From Vibrio fluvialis (lineage in GTDB: Bacteria; Pseudomonadota; Gammaproteobacteria; Enterobacterales; Vibrionaceae), in the NCBI RefSeq assembly GCF_900460245.1, contig NZ_UHIP01000001.1, positions 248,001 to 312,000 on the forward strand: a stretch of DNA of 64,000 bases, written 5' to 3'. The translations under genes and the position numbers were made by a program. The notes under the pieces are model-generated. The model had not been told where the DNA came from. It did no database searches and saw only the letters and a program-made list of their open reading frames with translations. Positions 1-9,639 of this stretch are shown piece after piece. The first letter of the stretch is position 1; each line of letters opens with the position of its first letter.

Positions 1-520
1 CTTTCCAGTTGCTGACACCTTCCGGGATCTCCGATTCGTGTTCTTCCAGCAGCGTATCGCCATTTTTCTGTTCACTGCGGCTGATTTTCAGCATCGCCAG
101 AATAAAAGCGGCAAACAGGACGAACAGCAGAATGCCTTCGTAAAAACCAAGATGGTTATCCCACAACAGTGCGCCCGCCAGTAATGTGACGGCAATCATC
201 AGTGGAAGTTCACGGCGAATAACAGTGGAACTAATAGAAAGTGGCTTAATCAAAGCGGTTATGCCAAGAATTAATGCGATATTGGCAATGTTAGAACCGA
301 GTACGTTACCCACGGCGGTATCGGTTTTACCATCGAGAGCGGCGGTTGCCGACACCATCATCTCAGGAGCGGATGAGCCCATGGCCAGAATCGTCATGCC
401 GATGACTAAAGGAGAAATGCCGATGTTGCGCGCTAAGGCTGCGGATCCAAAGACCAGTTTATCGGCACTCCAGACCAGAAGAACGAGACCTACAATAAGA
501 AACGCAACGGCTTCAAGCAT
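1..520 (-). CDS. yrbG: Calcium/sodium antiporter, N-terminal part
   Basis: Inner-membrane cation/Ca2+ exchanger of the YrbG family. The gene runs off the left edge, so only the first 173 residues are present (E. coli YrbG is about 325). The protein opens directly with a hydrophobic helix (MLEAVAFLIVGLVLLVWSAD). The first alpha-repeat signature GSSAPEMMVSATAALDG is present, with the Pro-Glu pair typical of cation binding in this family, followed by GNVLGSNIANIALILG. An acidic cytoplasmic loop with several Glu and Asp residues follows, as expected between the two alpha-repeat halves. It is divergent from the mla operon, as in E. coli, where yrbG precedes the operon in the same direction. The physiological substrate is not established for the family in Vibrio. 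Confidence 0.88.
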   Translation of the reverse strand, partial: MLEAVAFLIVGLVLLVWSADKLVFGSAALARNIGISPLVIGMTILAMGSSAPEMMVSATAALDGKTDTAVGNVLGSNIANIALILGITALIKPLSISSTVIRRELPLMIAVTLLAGALLWDNHLGFYEGILLFVLFAAFILAMLKISRSEQKNGDTLLEEHESEIPEGVSNWK

Positions 521-844
521 GACAATTCCTAACTTTATGAAAAATTAAATGAGTAACCGCCAATTTTGACTTGTTGGTCATTAAAAGGGAAGCCGAAGAT
601 ACAATTTATTGTCTCGTTTTTACTGTTCATCACCGCTGCCACAGAGCGGACTTGTCCGGTTGCTTGGTGTGCTTTAATTCAAGCGCTTGATGAGTTTATC
701 AACAAAAGATTCGTATCAACTGAAAATCGTTCTTAAATTCAGTTTGAACACGAAATGTAATTGAACGGTGCTTTTAATTTTTGGGCAATGTGCTTATGAT
801 TGCCCATTCCTTGGATGGAAATCCCACAATAGCGAATCGCGAGT
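521..844. promoter_or_regulatory. yrbG-mlaF divergent intergenic region
   Basis: A 324-base region between divergent genes, so it must hold both promoters. Seen directly: an inverted repeat with 8-base arms, TGGGCAAT and ATTGCCCA, at 782-789 and 799-806 with a 9-base spacer. A -10-like TATGAT (795-800) lies inside it, about 45 bases before mlaF. No good -35 hexamer is visible at the right spacing. The repeat could be an operator or the start of a leader hairpin. I see no ORF here. Confidence 0.4.
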
Positions 845-1648
845 ATGTCCGAAACCGATCTAGTGACCATAAACAATCTGACGTTTTCCCGTGCTGAGCG
901 AGTGATTTTTGATGATATCAGCCTGCATGTTCCCAAAGGGAAAGTGACCGCCATTATGGGGCCTTCCGGGATTGGTAAAACCACACTGTTGCGCTTAATC
1001 GGCGGACAGTTACTGCCGGAACATGGCGATATCTGGTTCGATGGCCAGAACATTCCCACTCTGACTCGCAGTAAACTCTATAAAGCCCGCAAAAAAATGA
1101 GCATGTTGTTCCAGTCCGGCGCACTGTTCACCGATCTTAATGTCTTTGATAACGTCGCGTTTCCGTTGCGTGAGCACACGGAACTCGACGAATCCCTGAT
1201 TCGAACTCTGGTGCTGTTAAAACTCGAAGCGGTTGGTTTGCGCGGTGCGGCGCAGTTGATGCCAAGTGAACTCTCCGGTGGGATGGCACGTCGGGCTGCT
1301 TTGGCGCGAGCGATCGCGCTCGACCCGGAGCTGATCATGTTTGATGAGCCCTTTGTCGGCCAAGACCCGATCACCATGGGTGTGCTGGTTGAGCTGATTC
1401 GTAACCTCAATCAGGCGCTTGGCGTAACTTCTGTGGTGGTATCGCATGATGTACCGGAAGTGATGAGCATTGCCGACTGGGTTTATCTGCTGGCCGACGG
1501 CAAAGTGATTGCCTTTGGCACGCCACAAGATCTGGTCAATAACAGCGATCCGCGTGTGCAGCAGTTTTTACAAGGCGAAGCCGACGGTCCGGTGCCTTTC
1601 CGGTTTCCGGCTCAGCCGATAGAAAAGGATCTTTTCCATGTTGGATAA
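845..1648 (+). CDS. mlaF: Phospholipid ABC transporter ATPase MlaF
   Basis: ATP-binding subunit of the MlaFEDB inner-membrane complex, which moves phospholipids between inner and outer membranes and keeps lipopolysaccharide asymmetry. 267 residues, normal for the family. Walker A is [13 protein letters not shown] (about residues 39-51), the signature is [14 protein letters not shown] (about 143-156), and Walker B with the catalytic Glu is [13 protein letters not shown]. The H-loop histidine lies in [10 protein letters not shown]. It is the first gene of a six-gene run ending in ibaG, and its 3' end overlaps mlaE by 11 bases, which suggests translational coupling. Confidence 0.97.
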   Translation: MSETDLVTINNLTFSRAERVIFDDISLHVPKGKVTAIMGPSGIGKTTLLRLIGGQLLPEHGDIWFDGQNIPTLTRSKLYKARKKMSMLFQSGALFTDLNVFDNVAFPLREHTELDESLIRTLVLLKLEAVGLRGAAQLMPSELSGGMARRAALARAIALDPELIMFDEPFVGQDPITMGVLVELIRNLNQALGVTSVVVSHDVPEVMSIADWVYLLADGKVIAFGTPQDLVNNSDPRVQQFLQGEADGPVPFRFPAQPIEKDLFHVG

Positions 1649-2429
1649 TCTGCAGCGCTGGATCGGCGGAGTCGGACGACGCTTCTTTGCAATGTGCGAA
1701 TCGTTTGGCCGTGCCAGCCTGATGCTGTTTGGTGCGCTGGCCGGGCGTCCGCGTCCGATTCAGAATTTACCTTTATTAGTGAAACAACTTTACAGCGTCG
1801 GCGTTCAGTCGCTGGCGATTATTGTCGTTTCCGGTCTGTTTATCGGCATGGTGCTCAGTCTGCAAGGCTACGTGATTCTGGTCGATTACGGCGCGGAAAC
1901 CAGCTTGGGTCAGATGGTCGCTCTCTCCTTACTGCGTGAACTCGGCCCGGTGGTGACCGCACTGCTGTTTGCCGGACGTGCAGGCTCTGCTCTGACGGCG
2001 GAAATCGGCCTAATGAAAGCGACCGAGCAATTATCCAGCCTGGAAATGATGGCGGTTGATCCGCTTAAGCGTGTCATTGCGCCGCGTTTGTGGGCTGGCT
2101 TGATTTCGATGCCGCTCTTGGCGATGATTTTTATGGCGGTCGGTATCTGGGGCGGTCAGTTGGTCGGCGTTGACTGGAAAGGGATTGATCACGGCAGCTT
2201 CTGGTCTGCGATGCAGGCATCGGTCGAGCTGGGTGAAGATATTGGCAACAGTGTGATTAAGTGTGTGGCGTTTGCCATCACCGTCACCTGGATTGCTCTG
2301 TTTAATGGCTATGATGCGATTCCAACCTCTGAAGGCATCAGCCGTGCGACAACACGAACCGTTGTGCATTCGTCCTTAGCCGTGTTGGGGCTGGACTTTG
2401 TACTTACCGCATTGATGTTTGGGAACTAA
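1638..2429 (+). CDS. mlaE: Phospholipid ABC transporter permease MlaE
   Basis: Membrane subunit of the Mla transporter, 263 residues, MlaE/permease family. Hydrophobic segments are clear around residues 50-75, 90-120, 150-175, 195-220 and 240-260. The conserved core [25 protein letters not shown] and the following [21 protein letters not shown] coupling-helix region are intact. Start ATG at 1638 lies within the end of mlaF; the sequence AAAAGGATC just upstream can serve as the ribosome-binding site. Two bases separate its stop from mlaD. Confidence 0.96.
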   Translation: MLDNLQRWIGGVGRRFFAMCESFGRASLMLFGALAGRPRPIQNLPLLVKQLYSVGVQSLAIIVVSGLFIGMVLSLQGYVILVDYGAETSLGQMVALSLLRELGPVVTALLFAGRAGSALTAEIGLMKATEQLSSLEMMAVDPLKRVIAPRLWAGLISMPLLAMIFMAVGIWGGQLVGVDWKGIDHGSFWSAMQASVELGEDIGNSVIKCVAFAITVTWIALFNGYDAIPTSEGISRATTRTVVHSSLAVLGLDFVLTALMFGN

Positions 2430-2431
2430 TC

Positions 2432-2926
2432 ATGCAACAAACACGAAAACTAGAATTTTGGGTAGGCAGTTTTGTGCTGGCAGGAATTTGCGCAATTCTG
2501 GTGATGATTTTTCAAGTCGCTGACGTGAAAGGGCTGGGCTCCAACGATACTTACTCGGTAAAAGCGGAGTTTGATAACATCGGTAGTCTGAAAGTACGTT
2601 CACCAGTCAAAGTCGGTGGCGTAGTGGTGGGACGGGTCGAATCGATTTCGCTGGACAAAGAGCGTCTGATCCCGTCCGTAACTTTGGCGATTGACAGTCG
2701 TTACAACCAGTTTCCGGAAAACTCCAGTGTGCAGATCCTGACGTCTGGCCTGATCGGTGAACAGTACATCAGCTTGATCCCGGGCTTTGTGTTTGAGGAT
2801 GAAGGCATGCTGAAAGACGGTGACCGTATTGAGGACACCAAATCGGCGCTGGTACTGGAAGATTTGATTGGTCAGGTGCTGTACAGCGTCGGCGGTTCAG
2901 ACAAAGACAACAAGAAGAGTGAGTAA
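2432..2926 (+). CDS. mlaD: Mla substrate-binding MCE protein MlaD
   Basis: Periplasmic hexamer-forming MCE-domain subunit of MlaFEDB, anchored by one N-terminal helix. 164 residues. The transmembrane segment is about residues 8-27 (FWVGSFVLAGICAILVMIF). The MCE domain follows, with the typical YSVKAEFDNIGSLKVRSPVKVGGVVVGRV. The C terminus is short and charged (SDKDNKKSE). It passes lipid between the MlaE channel and periplasmic MlaC. Spacing to mlaC is two bases. Confidence 0.96.
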   Translation: MQQTRKLEFWVGSFVLAGICAILVMIFQVADVKGLGSNDTYSVKAEFDNIGSLKVRSPVKVGGVVVGRVESISLDKERLIPSVTLAIDSRYNQFPENSSVQILTSGLIGEQYISLIPGFVFEDEGMLKDGDRIEDTKSALVLEDLIGQVLYSVGGSDKDNKKSE

Positions 2927-2928
2927 TC

Positions 2929-3588
2929 ATGCTGAGTAAAACTAAGTGGCTGAAACAATACGTTATTCTTCTGGTGAGTGCGTTGCTGACCTGGACGGCA
3001 AATGCCGCGCAGGAGATTGATCAGACCGATCCGTATCTGATGATGAAACAGGTGGCGCAAAAGTCGTTTGATCGTCTCAAAGCTGAGCAGGCTCTGGTGC
3101 ATAAAGATCCGGAACATCTGAAGGTGATCGTTGAACAAGAGCTGATGCCTTACGTCAACGATCAGTATGCGGCGCTGAAATTGCTGGGTCCAAACCTGAA
3201 GGGAGCGAAGCGTGAAGATGTGGCGAGGTTCATCACCGCATTTCGTGCTTATCTGGTCACCAGTTACGCTCAGGTACTGACTCAGTACAGTGATCAGACG
3301 ATTGAATTCGGTCCGGAACAGGCGGTGGGCGATGATCGCCGTATCACCAGCGTGAAAGTCGACATCGTCGATACTCCGCGTCCGAATATCAAACTGGAAT
3401 TCAAATTGCGTAAAGAGAAATCCGGTGAATGGCGTGCGTTCGACATGATTGCTGAAGGTATCAGCCTGTTGTCGAGCAAACAGTCGGAGTGGAATGGCAA
3501 GATTCGTCAGGAGGGTATTCTGGCGGTGGCCAAAGAGCTTGACGATTTGTCAGCACAACCGATTCGCTTTGAGAGTAAAACCCAATGA
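2929..3588 (+). CDS. mlaC: Periplasmic phospholipid-shuttle protein MlaC
   Basis: Soluble carrier that shuttles phospholipid between the outer-membrane MlaA complex and MlaFEDB. 219 residues. It has a Sec signal peptide: positive MLSKTKWLKQ, hydrophobic core YVILLVSALLTW, and probable cleavage after TANA|AQE. The rest fits the MlaC/Ttg2D family, with the conserved LMPYVNDQYAALKLLG and the WRAFDMIAEGISLL strand region near the C terminus. The stop overlaps the mlaB start by four bases (ATGA). Confidence 0.95.
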   Translation: MLSKTKWLKQYVILLVSALLTWTANAAQEIDQTDPYLMMKQVAQKSFDRLKAEQALVHKDPEHLKVIVEQELMPYVNDQYAALKLLGPNLKGAKREDVARFITAFRAYLVTSYAQVLTQYSDQTIEFGPEQAVGDDRRITSVKVDIVDTPRPNIKLEFKLRKEKSGEWRAFDMIAEGISLLSSKQSEWNGKIRQEGILAVAKELDDLSAQPIRFESKTQ

Positions 3589-3914
3589 GCCATCCACAAT
3601 GGCAACAGCTAAACCCTGAACAGGCGGAGCTGAGCGGAGCGTTAGACCGCGACACCGTGCCTGGGTTGTGGACAGTTTTGCAACAATGGCAGCCGCAAGG
3701 TGCGCATTGTGAGCTTTCCCTGAAATCGGTGACACGTATCGATTCTGCGGGGATGGTGATGTTAATTCACTTATTAGAGCATGCAAAAAAGCAAAACTGT
3801 CATATAATGCTGAGTTTTGTGCCAGAGCAACTGCGCACACTGTTTCAGTTGAGTAACATTGACGCAATGATGTCTCGACACATTAAACAACCAGCAGGGG
3901 TGAATTGTGGATAG
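3585..3914 (+). CDS. mlaB: Mla complex STAS-domain protein MlaB
   Basis: Cytoplasmic STAS-domain subunit that binds MlaF and is needed for assembly and activity of the ABC transporter. 109 residues, a single STAS domain. The anti-sigma-antagonist-like core is visible as [29 protein letters not shown] (given here only to locate it, residues about 47-75), with DSAG at the position where phosphorylated STAS proteins carry Ser or Thr. It overlaps mlaC by 4 bases and ibaG by 8 bases, so it is certainly in the same operon. Confidence 0.93.
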   Translation: MSHPQWQQLNPEQAELSGALDRDTVPGLWTVLQQWQPQGAHCELSLKSVTRIDSAGMVMLIHLLEHAKKQNCHIMLSFVPEQLRTLFQLSNIDAMMSRHIKQPAGVNCG

Positions 3915-4161
3915 CGCACAAGTACAACAGATATTAGAACAAGCACTCAATCTTCAAGAGATTCACGTCAAAGGTGAAGGCAGTCACTACGAAGTGATTG
4001 CTGTTGATGCCGTTTTTGAAGGCATGAGCCGTGTGAAGAAACAGCAGCTGATCTACGCTCCTCTGATGGAGTACATTCAGCGCAATGATATTCATGCTGT
4101 GTCAATCAAAGCGTTCACGCCTAGCGAGTGGGCTCGCGATAAAAAGTTGATGTCGCTATAA
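3907..4161 (+). CDS. ibaG: BolA-family acid-stress protein IbaG
   Basis: 84-residue BolA/IbaG (YrbA) family protein. Members pair with monothiol glutaredoxins and bind iron-sulfur clusters; in E. coli IbaG is linked to acid tolerance. The BolA fold is recognisable as [26 protein letters not shown] followed by [13 protein letters not shown]. The start is GTG at 3907, inside the last codons of mlaB. The gene links the mla operon to murA, as in E. coli. Nine bases separate its stop from murA. Confidence 0.93.
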   Translation: MDSAQVQQILEQALNLQEIHVKGEGSHYEVIAVDAVFEGMSRVKKQQLIYAPLMEYIQRNDIHAVSIKAFTPSEWARDKKLMSL

Positions 4162-4170
4162 GGTTTGTGA

Positions 4171-5436
<1,266 letters not shown>

Positions 5437-5455
5437 ACTGCCGACTTATCAATGG

Positions 5456-5483
5456 GCCGAAATCCAAGGGTTTCGGCTTTTTT
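5456..5483 (+). terminator. Terminator after murA
   Basis: Stem GCCGAAA/TTTCGGC (5456-5462 with 5471-5477) followed by six T. It closes the mla-ibaG-murA transcript. Confidence 0.88.
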
Positions 5484-5508
5484 ATTCTAGCTCCTTTGGA
5501 GAATCTGG

Positions 5509-6249
5509 ATGATTGCTTTACTCCGTATTCTTGCGGTGGCGTTGTTTGCTGTCGTGATGTTTGTGTTCGGTTGTGGTTACTGCCTGCTTAGCCCGCGTAA
5601 CCCGAAGCACGTATTTACCTTTGGTCGCATGTTTGGTGCGATGTCCAAAGTGTTTGGCATTAAGCTGGAATTGCGTATTCCGGATGATGCTTACAATCGT
5701 GGCCAGGCGATTTACATTGCCAACCACCAGAACAACTGGGATTTGTTTACCGTCTCTTCCGCGGTGACCCCAAAAGTGGTGACCGTCGGCAAAAAGAGCC
5801 TGGCGTGGATGCCGCTGTTTGGCCAGCTTTACTGGCTGACTGGTAACATTCTGATTGACCGCGCGAACAAAACCAAAGCCAAAGGCACCATCGACCAAGT
5901 GGTCGATAGCATGAAAAACAGCGACGTGTCGGTGTGGATGTTCCCGGAAGGTACCCGCTCACGCGGCCGTGGTCTGCTGCCGTTTAAAGCTGGTGCGTTT
6001 CACGCTGCGCTAGGGGCAGGCGTGCCTATCATTCCGATTGTATGCAGTTCGACGGATAAACTGCGCCTCAACCGCTGGAACAACGGCCACATCATTGTTG
6101 AAATGCTCCCGCCAGTGAGCACAGAAGGCATGGGTAAAGAGCATGTGCGTGAGCTGTCGCAGCGTTGTTATCACGACATGAAAGCTAAACTGCAAGAACT
6201 GGATGACGAAGTGGCGATGCGCAATGCTAAGAAAGCGACGTCTAACTGA
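5509..6249 (+). CDS. plsC: 1-acylglycerol-3-phosphate acyltransferase
   Basis: Inner-membrane enzyme that acylates lysophosphatidic acid to phosphatidic acid in phospholipid synthesis. 246 residues (E. coli PlsC 245). An N-terminal hydrophobic helix covers about residues 2-24. The catalytic HX4D box is ANHQNNWDLF (about 71-80), and the substrate-binding motif FPEGTRSRGRGLLPFK is present, followed by the VPIIPI block. It has its own spacing after the murA terminator, with GGAG shortly upstream of the ATG. Other 1-acylglycerolphosphate acyltransferase paralogues exist in vibrios, so the symbol rests on length and motifs. Confidence 0.88.
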   Translation: MIALLRILAVALFAVVMFVFGCGYCLLSPRNPKHVFTFGRMFGAMSKVFGIKLELRIPDDAYNRGQAIYIANHQNNWDLFTVSSAVTPKVVTVGKKSLAWMPLFGQLYWLTGNILIDRANKTKAKGTIDQVVDSMKNSDVSVWMFPEGTRSRGRGLLPFKAGAFHAALGAGVPIIPIVCSSTDKLRLNRWNNGHIIVEMLPPVSTEGMGKEHVRELSQRCYHDMKAKLQELDDEVAMRNAKKATSN

Positions 6250-6262
6250 TTTCAGTCCAATA

Positions 6263-6293
6263 AAAAAAGGTTGCTCAATGAGCAACCTTTTTT
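6263..6293. terminator. Bidirectional terminator plsC/ridA
   Basis: Stem GGTTGCTC/GAGCAACC with an AAT loop, flanked by seven A on the left and six T on the right. It can end both plsC (plus) and ridA (minus). Confidence 0.9.
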
Positions 6294-6305
6294 GTTTTCA
6301 TTACC

Positions 6306-6695
6306 TTACTTGCGTACGGCAATGGCTTCAATTTCGATACCCACATCTTTTGGCAGACGAGCTACTTCCACGCAAGAGCGTGCAGGGTAGTGAGCGACTT
6401 GGTGCTCATCAAAGAATTTGCCGTACACTTCGTTTACGGTGCCGAAGTCGTTCAGATCTTTAACGAACACGGTCATTTTCACGATGTCGCCGACAGTCAG
6501 ACCAGAGGCCTCAACCACGGCTTTGACGTTGTCCAGAGACTGGCGTGCTTGTGCCGCGATGTCTGCTGGTACTTCACCCGTCGCTGGGTTTACTGGGATC
6601 TGGCCTGAAGTCAGAACCATGTTGCCAAGATCAACGCCTTGAATGTAAGGGCCAATAGCTGCAGGTGCAGAGTCTGTATGCAGAACTTTTGTCAT
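6306..6695 (-). CDS. ridA: Reactive intermediate/imine deaminase RidA
   Basis: 129-residue YjgF/YER057c/UK114 family protein that hydrolyses 2-aminoacrylate and related enamines or imines released by PLP enzymes. The family block AAIGPYIQGVDLGNMVLTSGQIP is present near the N terminus. The active-site arginine lies in YPARSCVEVARLPKDVGIEIEA at the C terminus (Arg about residue 106), and the last Glu of IEIEAIA is conserved. It lies downstream of pyrBI on the same strand, an arrangement shared with other gammaproteobacteria, and RidA protects branched-chain synthesis, which is also encoded in this window. Confidence 0.94.
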   Translation of the reverse strand: MTKVLHTDSAPAAIGPYIQGVDLGNMVLTSGQIPVNPATGEVPADIAAQARQSLDNVKAVVEASGLTVGDIVKMTVFVKDLNDFGTVNEVYGKFFDEHQVAHYPARSCVEVARLPKDVGIEIEAIAVRK

Positions 6696-6764
6696 GCTTG
6701 TTATTCCATTGGTTAAGCAAAAAAACGAGCGGTCAGTGTGCCTGTTCTTGGCGGCGAGGTAAAG

Positions 6765-6793
6765 AGCCGACCATGGATTTCACCCGGTCGGCC
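6765..6793 (-). terminator. Possible hairpin after pyrI
   Basis: GCCGACC (6766-6772) pairs with GGTCGGC (6786-6792). On the minus strand it follows the pyrI stop and is trailed by a short TCTTT. The T-tract is weak, so it may attenuate rather than stop read-through into ridA. Confidence 0.45.
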
Positions 6794-6800
6794 TCATGGC

Positions 6801-7268
6801 TTACGCTTCGCGTTCGGTCACGATTTCGCGTGAGAACACTTTCTCGCAGTACTTACATTTCAGGCGAATATCGTTGGCCTTTTCAAAAATGCGGAAGCTG
6901 CTTTCCACCGGCTCGTTGTGCGAAATACAGTTGCTGTTCGGGCAGGCAAACACATTGTTGATGCGCTCAGGCAGTTCCAGTGCCAGTTTCTTCACCACCT
7001 CGTAGTTTTCAATCTGGTTCACGGTGGCGTGCGGTGCGTACAGCGCCAGCTTATTGGCTTGCTCTTCACTGATGAACACGTTCTCGATTTTCAGCAAATC
7101 TTTATGACCCAGCGCCGATGAAGGCAGGTTGAGGCCAATCGTCACACGCTGGTTGGAATTGTGCATATCAAACAGCTTCAGCACTTTTACGCCCACTTTC
7201 GCTGGAATGTGGTCAATCACTGTGCCGTTTTTAATCGCTTCAACTTGCAGTTTGGTTTCTTTACTCAT
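6801..7268 (-). CDS. pyrI: Aspartate carbamoyltransferase regulatory chain
   Basis: Regulatory subunit of the ATCase dodecamer; binds ATP, CTP and UTP and sets allosteric control of PyrB. 155 residues (E. coli 153). The N-terminal nucleotide-binding domain begins [18 protein letters not shown] with the conserved Lys/His region. The C-terminal zinc domain carries the four cysteines in CPNSNC and CKYCEKVF. It starts 12 bases after the pyrB stop, so it is co-transcribed and probably co-translated at a ratio matching the holoenzyme. Confidence 0.97.
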   Translation of the reverse strand: MSKETKLQVEAIKNGTVIDHIPAKVGVKVLKLFDMHNSNQRVTIGLNLPSSALGHKDLLKIENVFISEEQANKLALYAPHATVNQIENYEVVKKLALELPERINNVFACPNSNCISHNEPVESSFRIFEKANDIRLKCKYCEKVFSREIVTEREA

Positions 7269-7280
7269 GGCAGACTCCGA

Positions 7281-8210
7281 TTACAGTGATTCGTTCAGAA
7301 CAAGGGCAAGCAGGGCTTCACGCGCGTACACGCCGTTTTCTGCCTGTTGGAAGAAGTAGGCGTGCGGTGTTTTGTCGACATCGGTCGTGATCTCATCGAC
7401 ACGTGGCAGCGGGTGCAGCACTTTCATGTTCGGACGGGCATTGTCCAGCATTGCCGCGGTCAGTACGTACGCCGACTTGATGTGGGCGTATTCGGATTCG
7501 TCGAAACGCTCCTTCTGCACGCGAGTCATGTACAGTATGTCCAGTTCCGGAATCACGCTTTCCATGTCGGCGTGCAGGCTGTATTCGACGCCCGCTTCGT
7601 CCAGCTCTTCACAGATGTAGTCTGGCATCGCCAGTGCTTCCGGTGCGACGAAGAAAAAGCGGTTATTGTTGAATTTCGCCAGAGCCTGAGCCAGAGAATG
7701 CACTGTGCGGCCATATTTCAGGTCACCGACGAACGCAACATTCAGGTTGTCGAGACGGCCCTGAGTTTCAAATAGCGTGAAAAGATCCAGCAGCGTTTGG
7801 CTTGGGTGTTGGTTGGAACCGTCACCGGCGTTGATGACTGGCACACCATTGGAGAATTCAGACGCCAGACGCGCCGCACCTTCCTGCGGGTGACGCATCA
7901 CGAAGGCATCCACGTAAGAGGAAATCACCTGCACTGAATCCGCCAGTGTTTCGCCTTTTTTGGCCAGAGAAGTGTTTCCGCCGTTATCAAAACCAATCAC
8001 GCTGCCACCGATACGCTGAATCGCCGTCTCGAACGACAAACGAGTACGGGTCGATGGTTCAAAGAAACAGCTCGCGACGACTTTGTGTTTGATCAGTTCC
8101 GGATTAGGCTGAGCTTTAAGCTGGCCCGCGGTGTTTACAATCAGTTCCAGTTCTTCACGTGAAAGCTCAGAAATGGAGATGATGTGCTTTTGATAAAGCG
8201 AATTCGCCAT
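7281..8210 (-). CDS. pyrB: Aspartate carbamoyltransferase catalytic chain
   Basis: Catalytic subunit of ATCase, committing carbamoyl phosphate and aspartate to pyrimidines. 309 residues (E. coli 311). The carbamoyl-phosphate loop [15 protein letters not shown] (about residues 50-64) is intact. The 80s loop is [12 protein letters not shown] with the catalytic Ser/Lys. HPLPRVDEI, the 240s-loop region, is present near the C terminus. Start ATG at 8210, preceded by AGGGACGAAG. Expression is probably governed by the leader and attenuator directly upstream. Confidence 0.98.
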   Translation of the reverse strand: MANSLYQKHIISISELSREELELIVNTAGQLKAQPNPELIKHKVVASCFFEPSTRTRLSFETAIQRIGGSVIGFDNGGNTSLAKKGETLADSVQVISSYVDAFVMRHPQEGAARLASEFSNGVPVINAGDGSNQHPSQTLLDLFTLFETQGRLDNLNVAFVGDLKYGRTVHSLAQALAKFNNNRFFFVAPEALAMPDYICEELDEAGVEYSLHADMESVIPELDILYMTRVQKERFDESEYAHIKSAYVLTAAMLDNARPNMKVLHPLPRVDEITTDVDKTPHAYFFQQAENGVYAREALLALVLNESL

Positions 8211-8256
8211 GATCTTCGTCCCTATAAATGTGTAGCAATACCCGGCTTTTAGCCAT

Positions 8257-8285
8257 AAAAAAGCCCCCCGATCTGGGAGGCTTTA
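8257..8285 (-). terminator. pyrBI attenuator terminator
   Basis: On the minus strand AAAGCCTCCC pairs with the G-rich GGGGGGCTTT, followed by TTTTTTA, about 50 bases before the pyrB ATG. It lies between promoter and first gene, so it is an attenuator. The stop codon of the upstream leader ORF (8283-8285) touches the stem base, as expected for UTP-sensitive coupling of translation and transcription known from E. coli pyrBI. Confidence 0.88.
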
Positions 8286-8369
8286 AAAATCAATAGAGGG
8301 GGCAAATACGACGCCCTGTAAGCATGCTCGCTTACCGAATGTGTAATGTGTTACCTGGACTTGTTTCAC
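8283..8369 (-). CDS. pyrL: Candidate pyrBI leader peptide, 28 residues
   Basis: Short ORF starting GTG at 8369 and ending TAA at 8283. GAGGGG lies six bases before the start as a ribosome-binding site. The product begins MKQVQVTHYTFGKRACLQGV and ends VFAPSIDF. It is unlike E. coli PyrL in sequence. The evidence is position: it sits between a good promoter and the attenuator, and its last codons are TTT TAA in a T-rich stretch at the foot of the terminator. A ribosome at the stop would cover the stem. An 18-base hairpin inside it (8318-8335, GTAAGC/GCTTAC) could pause polymerase. The start codon is inferred. Confidence 0.62.
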   Translation of the reverse strand: MKQVQVTHYTFGKRACLQGVVFAPSIDF

Positions 8370-8397
8370 CGGCTACCCCTCAGACAAATTGCTCGGC

Positions 8398-8425
8398 ATT
8401 ATACGCCTAAGTGGTGTGAGCGCAA
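8398..8425 (-). promoter_or_regulatory. pyrBI promoter
   Basis: On the minus strand, -35 TTGCGC (8420-8425) and -10 TATAAT (8398-8403) with a 16-base spacer. It lies about 190 bases upstream of pyrB and about 30 bases before the leader GTG. An inverted repeat TGTGAG/CTCACA (8415-8420 and 8434-8439) overlaps the -35 box and might bind a regulator. Confidence 0.75.
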
Positions 8426-8517
8426 GCGATTAACTCACAATCTTCGGCATCCTGATCACTGTCGCTTTGTTCGCGCCTTTCACTCGCCGGAATCACCTAT
8501 TGAGCCTTCGGGTTGAA

Positions 8518-9522
8518 TCAGGAACCCAGCGTCGCGACCATGACAGCTTTGATGGTGTGCATGCGGTTTTCGGCTTCGTCAAACACGATGGAGTAGTCGG
8601 ATTCAAACACTTCTTCCGTCACTTCCAGCCCTTTCATGCCGTATTTTTCGGCGACTTGTTTACCGATGGTGGTTTCATCGTTGTGGAACGCAGGCAGACA
8701 GTGCATGAATTTGACGTGCGGATTGCCGGTCGCTTCGATGGTGTGCATGTTGACCTGATACGGTTTCATCATTGCAACGCGTTCATCCCATGCATCGGCA
8801 GCTTCACCCATTGAAACCCACACATCAGTGTAGAGGAAATCACACCCTTTGACGCCTTCGGCGACATGTTCAGTCAGAGTAATGCGGGCTCCGGTTTGCT
8901 CGGCAATCTGCTGGCAGGTTTGCACCAACTCGGCGTTTGGCCAGAACGCTTTTGGTGCAACCAGACGGATATCCATGCCCATTTTCGCGGCGCCCACCAT
9001 CAGCGAGTTGCCCATGTTATTACGTGCATCGCCGAGGTAAGCAAAGCTGATTTCGTGCAGCGCTTTACCGCGACCGTGTTCTTGCATGGTCAGAAAGTCG
9101 GCCAGAATTTGCGTCGGGTGGAATTCATCGGTCAAACCGTTCCAGACGGGAACACCAGCGAACTGGCCGAGTTCTTCAACGATTTCCTGGCCAAAGCCAC
9201 GATACTGAATACCATCGTACATGCGGCCGAGCACGCGCGCGGTGTCTTTCATCGACTCTTTGTGGCCGATTTGCGAGCCCGACGGGCCGAGGTAACTCAC
9301 CTGAGCGCCCTGATCAAATGCCGCCACTTCAAAAGCACAGCGGGTTCGAGTAGAGGACTTTTCAAAGATGAGCGCGATGTTTTTACCCGTCAGGGTTTTC
9401 TGCTCGGTACCCGCGTATTTTGCGCGTTTCAGGTCGGCAGAAAGGTCCAGCAGAAACTGAATTTCTTTCGGCGTGAAATCGAGCAGTTTGAGAAAATTGC
9501 GGTGACGTAAATTGAAAGCCAT
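8518..9522 (-). CDS. argF: Ornithine carbamoyltransferase
   Basis: Converts ornithine and carbamoyl phosphate to citrulline in arginine synthesis. 334 residues, normal for the enterobacterial-type enzyme. The carbamoyl-phosphate motif [16 protein letters not shown] (about residues 54-69) and the ornithine-binding block FMHCLPAFH with the conserved Cys (HCLP) are present. DVWVSMGE supplies the second ornithine-side motif. It lies just upstream of pyrBI on the same strand, so two paralogous carbamoyltransferases are neighbours, but pyrBI has its own promoter. A candidate ARG box lies upstream. Confidence 0.96.
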   Translation of the reverse strand: MAFNLRHRNFLKLLDFTPKEIQFLLDLSADLKRAKYAGTEQKTLTGKNIALIFEKSSTRTRCAFEVAAFDQGAQVSYLGPSGSQIGHKESMKDTARVLGRMYDGIQYRGFGQEIVEELGQFAGVPVWNGLTDEFHPTQILADFLTMQEHGRGKALHEISFAYLGDARNNMGNSLMVGAAKMGMDIRLVAPKAFWPNAELVQTCQQIAEQTGARITLTEHVAEGVKGCDFLYTDVWVSMGEAADAWDERVAMMKPYQVNMHTIEATGNPHVKFMHCLPAFHNDETTIGKQVAEKYGMKGLEVTEEVFESDYSIVFDEAENRMHTIKAVMVATLGS

Positions 9523-9583
9523 ATCTCAGTCCTTAGCTGTAACAATTGAGTACGGCTAGTAAAACATACAAATGCTATAAAGG

Positions 9584-9597
9584 TGAATAATTATTTT
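9584..9597 (-). promoter_or_regulatory. Candidate ArgR box upstream of argF
   Basis: TGAATAATTATTTT matches the ARG box pattern TGAAT-N4-ATTCA in the left arm and spacer, with two mismatches in the right arm. It lies 60-75 bases before the argF start. A second, weaker match (minus-strand AGCATTTGTATG, about 9563-9576) sits next to it, which fits paired ArgR sites. Inference from consensus only. Confidence 0.5.
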
Positions 9598-9605
9598 AAA
9601 TAAAG

Positions 9606-9632
9606 TGGCGAGATATAGATAATATCTCGCCA
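9606..9632 (-). terminator. Terminator after the PhoH-family gene
   Basis: Perfect 11-base inverted repeat TGGCGAGATAT/ATATCTCGCCA with a 5-base loop, followed on the minus strand by CTTTATTT. It sits 8 bases beyond the stop of the PhoH-family gene. Confidence 0.75.
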
Positions 9633-9639
9633 AATGTGA

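Noticed and set aside
186..548. Plus-strand open frame opposite yrbG
   Set aside because: It is the shadow of the antiporter gene, which has clear family motifs on the minus strand.
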